Below are positions 61,585 to 64,000 of a DNA stretch of 64,000 nucleotides, in pieces. A program made the position numbers and the translations under genes. The notes under the pieces are model-generated. The model did no database searches. It saw nothing but the letters and a program-made list of their open reading frames with translations, and was not told where the DNA came from. How positions within the stretch are numbered: the first letter of the stretch is position 1; the number at the start of each line of letters is the position of its first letter. Source of the stretch: Sulfotelmatobacter sp049792875 (GTDB lineage Bacteria; Acidobacteriota; Terriglobia; Terriglobales; Acidobacteriaceae); the NCBI GenBank assembly GCA_049792875.1, contig JBARBI010000211.1:1-64000 (forward strand). Direction: 5' to 3'.

Positions 61585-64000
61585 ATGCTGGGGACCAGAA
61601 CCAAGGGGCAAATCGTGCGGGTGTCTCGGGCCGGATTCAATTTGATCGCAGCGTTGCTCTTAGCGGGCTTCGGCATGGCCGGAAGCGCGCTGGCGCAAGG
61701 GTCGGCAGGTACACATAGTCCGCACGGGAGTCTGGACGTTCCGTGCCAGAACTGCCACACCGCGGACGCGTGGAGGCCGATCCGCGCCGTTCCTGAATTC
61801 GATCACAATCAGACGCGATATCCGCTGCGCGGTCTGCATCAGTCGGTCGCTTGCACTCAGTGTCACGTGCGACCCGTGTTCACCAATGTGGGGCACCGAT
61901 GCCAGGACTGCCACGCAGATATTCACCGGCGGCAGTTAGGGGCGAACTGCGAGGAATGCCACACAGTCCGCGGATGGCAAGTCTCGATCCAGCAGATCCA
62001 GCAACACAACAATCGCTTTCCGCTGACCGGAGCGCACGCGGCCGTGGTCTGCGATTCCTGCCACAAAGGCGCGGCCAACAGCCAGTTCATGACAATGTCG
62101 ACGCAGTGTTACTCGTGCCATGCAGCCGACTTCCAGAAGACCACCTATCCGAACCACCTGACCGCCGGATTCTCCACTACGTGTGACAGTTGCCACGGGA
62201 CAGACAACTGGCTGAATGCGAAGTTCGACCACGCTTCGGTGGGCTTTCCGCTAACCAATGCGCACGCCGTGCCGCCCCGTCAATGCTCCGACTGTCACGC
62301 CAACAATAACTACAACCTGTCCAGTACGGCGTGTGTAAGCTGCCATTTGCCGGATTTCCAGAAGACGAGCAATCCGAACCACGTTACGGCGAATTTTCCA
62401 TCGACCTGTAACCAATGCCATACCACGGCCGCCTGGTCGCCGGCGACCTTCAACCATTCAATGGTGAACTTTGCGTTGACGGGAGCGCACACGGTGCCGC
62501 CGCGGCAGTGTGCCGATTGCCACGCCAACAACAATTACGGCCTGACCAGCGCGGCCTGCGTCTCGTGTCATCTCAAAGATTTTCAAAACGCCGCGAACCC
62601 GAACCACGTCGCGGGCGGATTCGCACAAACCTGTGAAATGTGCCATAACACTTCGGCATGGCAGCCAGCGACGTTCGATCACTCGAAGTCCGGATTCCCC
62701 TTGACCGGCTCGCACACGGTGCCGCCGCGGCAGTGCAGCGACTGTCACGTCAACAACAACTACAGCATCACCAGCACAGCCTGCATCAACTGCCATCAGA
62801 CCGCCTACAACAGCGCAACCTCGCCTGTGCCCCATGCTGGTTTTCCCACAACGTGCCAGCAATGTCATGACACGGTGCAATGGACGGATGGCAAGTTTGA
62901 TCACACCACCACTGGATTCCCGCTGACCGGGCTGCACACAGTGCCGCCGAGGCAATGCACAGACTGCCACGCGAGCAACAACTACACCCTGAACAGTGGG
63001 GCGTGCGTGACCTGCCACCTGAAGGATTACCAAGGCACCACGAACCCGAATCACGTCACGGCAAACTTCCCGCAGGCCTGCGATTCCTGCCACAGCACGT
63101 CAACTTGGCTGAATGCGACCTTCAACCACAACAGCACGGGCTTCCCGCTGACCGGCAATCACACGGTGCCGCCGCGCGCTTGCAGCGATTGCCATGTCAA
63201 CAACAACTACAACCTGACCGGCGCGGCGTGTGTCTCATGTCATCAGACCGACTATAACAACGCGACGTCGCCGGTAAATCACATTGCGGCAGGATTCCCA
63301 ACGACGTGCGACACCTGCCACGACACCGTGCTCTGGACCAACGGCAAATTCAACCACGCGAGCACCGGGTTTCAGCTAACCGGTGCCCACCAGGTGCCGC
63401 CGCGGCTTTGCTCCGACTGCCACGTCAACAATAACTATGCCCTGAACAGCGTTTTGTGCTACTCGTGCCACCAGAAGGATTACGCCGGGACCAACAATCC
63501 TGCCCACGCCGCGGCCGGATTCCCCACGACCTGCGAAGTCTGTCATGACACAACCGTATGGACAGACTCCTCGTTCAATCACAACAATACTGCGTTCCCG
63601 CTGACGGGATCGCACACAGTACCGCCGCGGCAATGCTCGGATTGCCACGTCAACAACAACTACACAACGCTGCCGACTACGTGTATCGGTTGTCACCAGA
63701 CGGATTACAACAACACGACCAACCCGGGCCACGCCGCGCAGCCACAATTTTTCCCGACTACGTGCCAGAACTGCCACAACACGACTGCCTGGACCGGCGC
63801 CACGTTCAACCATTCACAGTACACGCAGTTTTCCACCGGCCACGGCGGCGCCAACAACCTGTGCTCGACCTGCCATACGAATTCGAGCAACTATGCCGTC
63901 TTCCAGTGCACCGGGTGCCACGGTGGCAACAACGCGAACAACTTCCACCACGACAACGTGCCGGGATATGTCTACAACAGCATCAACTGTTACCAGTGTC
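61585..64000 (+). CDS. Giant multiheme c-type cytochrome with tandem tri-heme modules (3' end missing)
   Basis: An 805-codon open frame running off the right edge. The ATG at 61585 gives a signal peptide (about 1-38, NLIAALLLAGFGMAGSALA), so it is exported. It contains 30 complete CXXCH heme motifs and ends inside a thirty-first (CYQC). The first six hemes form an irregular head (CQNCH, CTQCH, CQDCH, CEECH, CDSCH, CYSCH). Residues about 195-719 are seven tandem modules of 74-76 residues, each with three CXXCH (type FPTTC..CH, VPPRQCSDCH.NNNY, ACVSCH), and many extra histidines, likely distal heme ligands. Probably long-range extracellular electron transfer; no partner gene visible. Confidence 0.93.
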   Translation, partial: MLGTRTKGQIVRVSRAGFNLIAALLLAGFGMAGSALAQGSAGTHSPHGSLDVPCQNCHTADAWRPIRAVPEFDHNQTRYPLRGLHQSVACTQCHVRPVFTNVGHRCQDCHADIHRRQLGANCEECHTVRGWQVSIQQIQQHNNRFPLTGAHAAVVCDSCHKGAANSQFMTMSTQCYSCHAADFQKTTYPNHLTAGFSTTCDSCHGTDNWLNAKFDHASVGFPLTNAHAVPPRQCSDCHANNNYNLSSTACVSCHLPDFQKTSNPNHVTANFPSTCNQCHTTAAWSPATFNHSMVNFALTGAHTVPPRQCADCHANNNYGLTSAACVSCHLKDFQNAANPNHVAGGFAQTCEMCHNTSAWQPATFDHSKSGFPLTGSHTVPPRQCSDCHVNNNYSITSTACINCHQTAYNSATSPVPHAGFPTTCQQCHDTVQWTDGKFDHTTTGFPLTGLHTVPPRQCTDCHASNNYTLNSGACVTCHLKDYQGTTNPNHVTANFPQACDSCHSTSTWLNATFNHNSTGFPLTGNHTVPPRACSDCHVNNNYNLTGAACVSCHQTDYNNATSPVNHIAAGFPTTCDTCHDTVLWTNGKFNHASTGFQLTGAHQVPPRLCSDCHVNNNYALNSVLCYSCHQKDYAGTNNPAHAAAGFPTTCEVCHDTTVWTDSSFNHNNTAFPLTGSHTVPPRQCSDCHVNNNYTTLPTTCIGCHQTDYNNTTNPGHAAQPQFFPTTCQNCHNTTAWTGATFNHSQYTQFSTGHGGANNLCSTCHTNSSNYAVFQCTGCHGGNNANNFHHDNVPGYVYNSINCYQC
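62167..63742 (+). repeat. Seven tandem 75-residue tri-heme modules
   Basis: The CSDCH-NNNY box recurs at 62281, 62506, 62731, 62953, 63178, 63406 and 63631, i.e. every 222-228 bp. Within each unit the motif order, VPPRQ and TGxHTVPPR, and HAxxGFP spacing are kept; nucleotide identity is high, so the modules look recently amplified. Confidence 0.92.

Noticed and set aside
62458..63813. Antisense frames over the cytochrome repeats
   Set aside because: They are periodic shadows of the tri-heme modules.
1..64000. CRISPR array or insertion sequence
   Set aside because: No regularly spaced direct repeats with unique spacers, no transposase frame and no IS-like terminal repeats were found; the periodic repeats belong to the cytochrome.

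Overview
The window looks like a chromosomal segment of a soil-type Acidobacteriota (Terriglobia-like), judged only from gene content. It carries Ser/Thr kinases fused to PD40 beta-propellers, paired VCBS/ASPIC (CRTAC1-type) secreted proteins, an ARPP-1 domain protein, a tilS-hpt-ftsH block, a very large multiheme cytochrome and many GC-rich hairpin repeats between and inside genes. Nothing resembles phage, plasmid, insertion sequence or CRISPR, and I found no rRNA or tRNA gene.

Layout. 1-5.7 kb: a possible leftward gene edge, a membrane Ser/Thr kinase with a propeller sensor, an ArsR/SRPBCC pair behind a promoter with an operator-like palindrome, and a secreted cupin. 5.7-11.9 kb: a hairpin-rich spacer, a secreted M23 peptidase, then a leftward series (radical SAM protein, ACT-domain protein, Asp/Glu racemase-like protein, peptide deformylase, a 57-residue membrane protein, adenosine deaminase). 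12-25.7 kb: carboxylesterase, amino-acid permease, PcrA/UvrD helicase carrying repeat-derived linkers, ARPP-1 protein, a sugar-binding-like protein, HEAT-repeat protein, YncE-like propeller, a phospholipase C-like pseudogene with two lesions, and a divergent endonuclease III relative.

25.7-42.3 kb: ferredoxin-NADP reductase, cupin and TetR genes, then the branched-chain amino-acid block ilvC-ilvB-ilvN, a terminator and ilvD. Housekeeping genes follow: thrS, tilS (with repeat-derived insertions), a degenerate hpt-like gene, ftsH and gyrB. 42.4-59.9 kb: secreted carbohydrate-active enzymes (GH27, GH130, six-hairpin glycosidase, GH13), a second kinase paralogous to the first, a DUF4349 membrane protein, a UvrC-like protein with an altered GIY-YIG site, a DnaC-type loader, HU, and two CRTAC1-type genes tail to tail.

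60-64 kb: hypA-hypB, then a multiheme c-type cytochrome that runs off the right edge. It shows at least 30 complete CXXCH motifs in 805 codons, with seven tandem tri-heme modules of about 75 residues. This is the most striking object in the window. The second notable theme is a family of short GC hairpins (arms GGGACAGCC/GGCTGTCCC and relatives) found between genes and also, kept in frame, inside pcrA and tilS. Several enzymes depart from family catalytic consensus (hpt, GIY-YIG protein, racemase, endonuclease III relative, deformylase, KARI cofactor loop); each is listed separately. All assignments rest on motif recognition without database searches.
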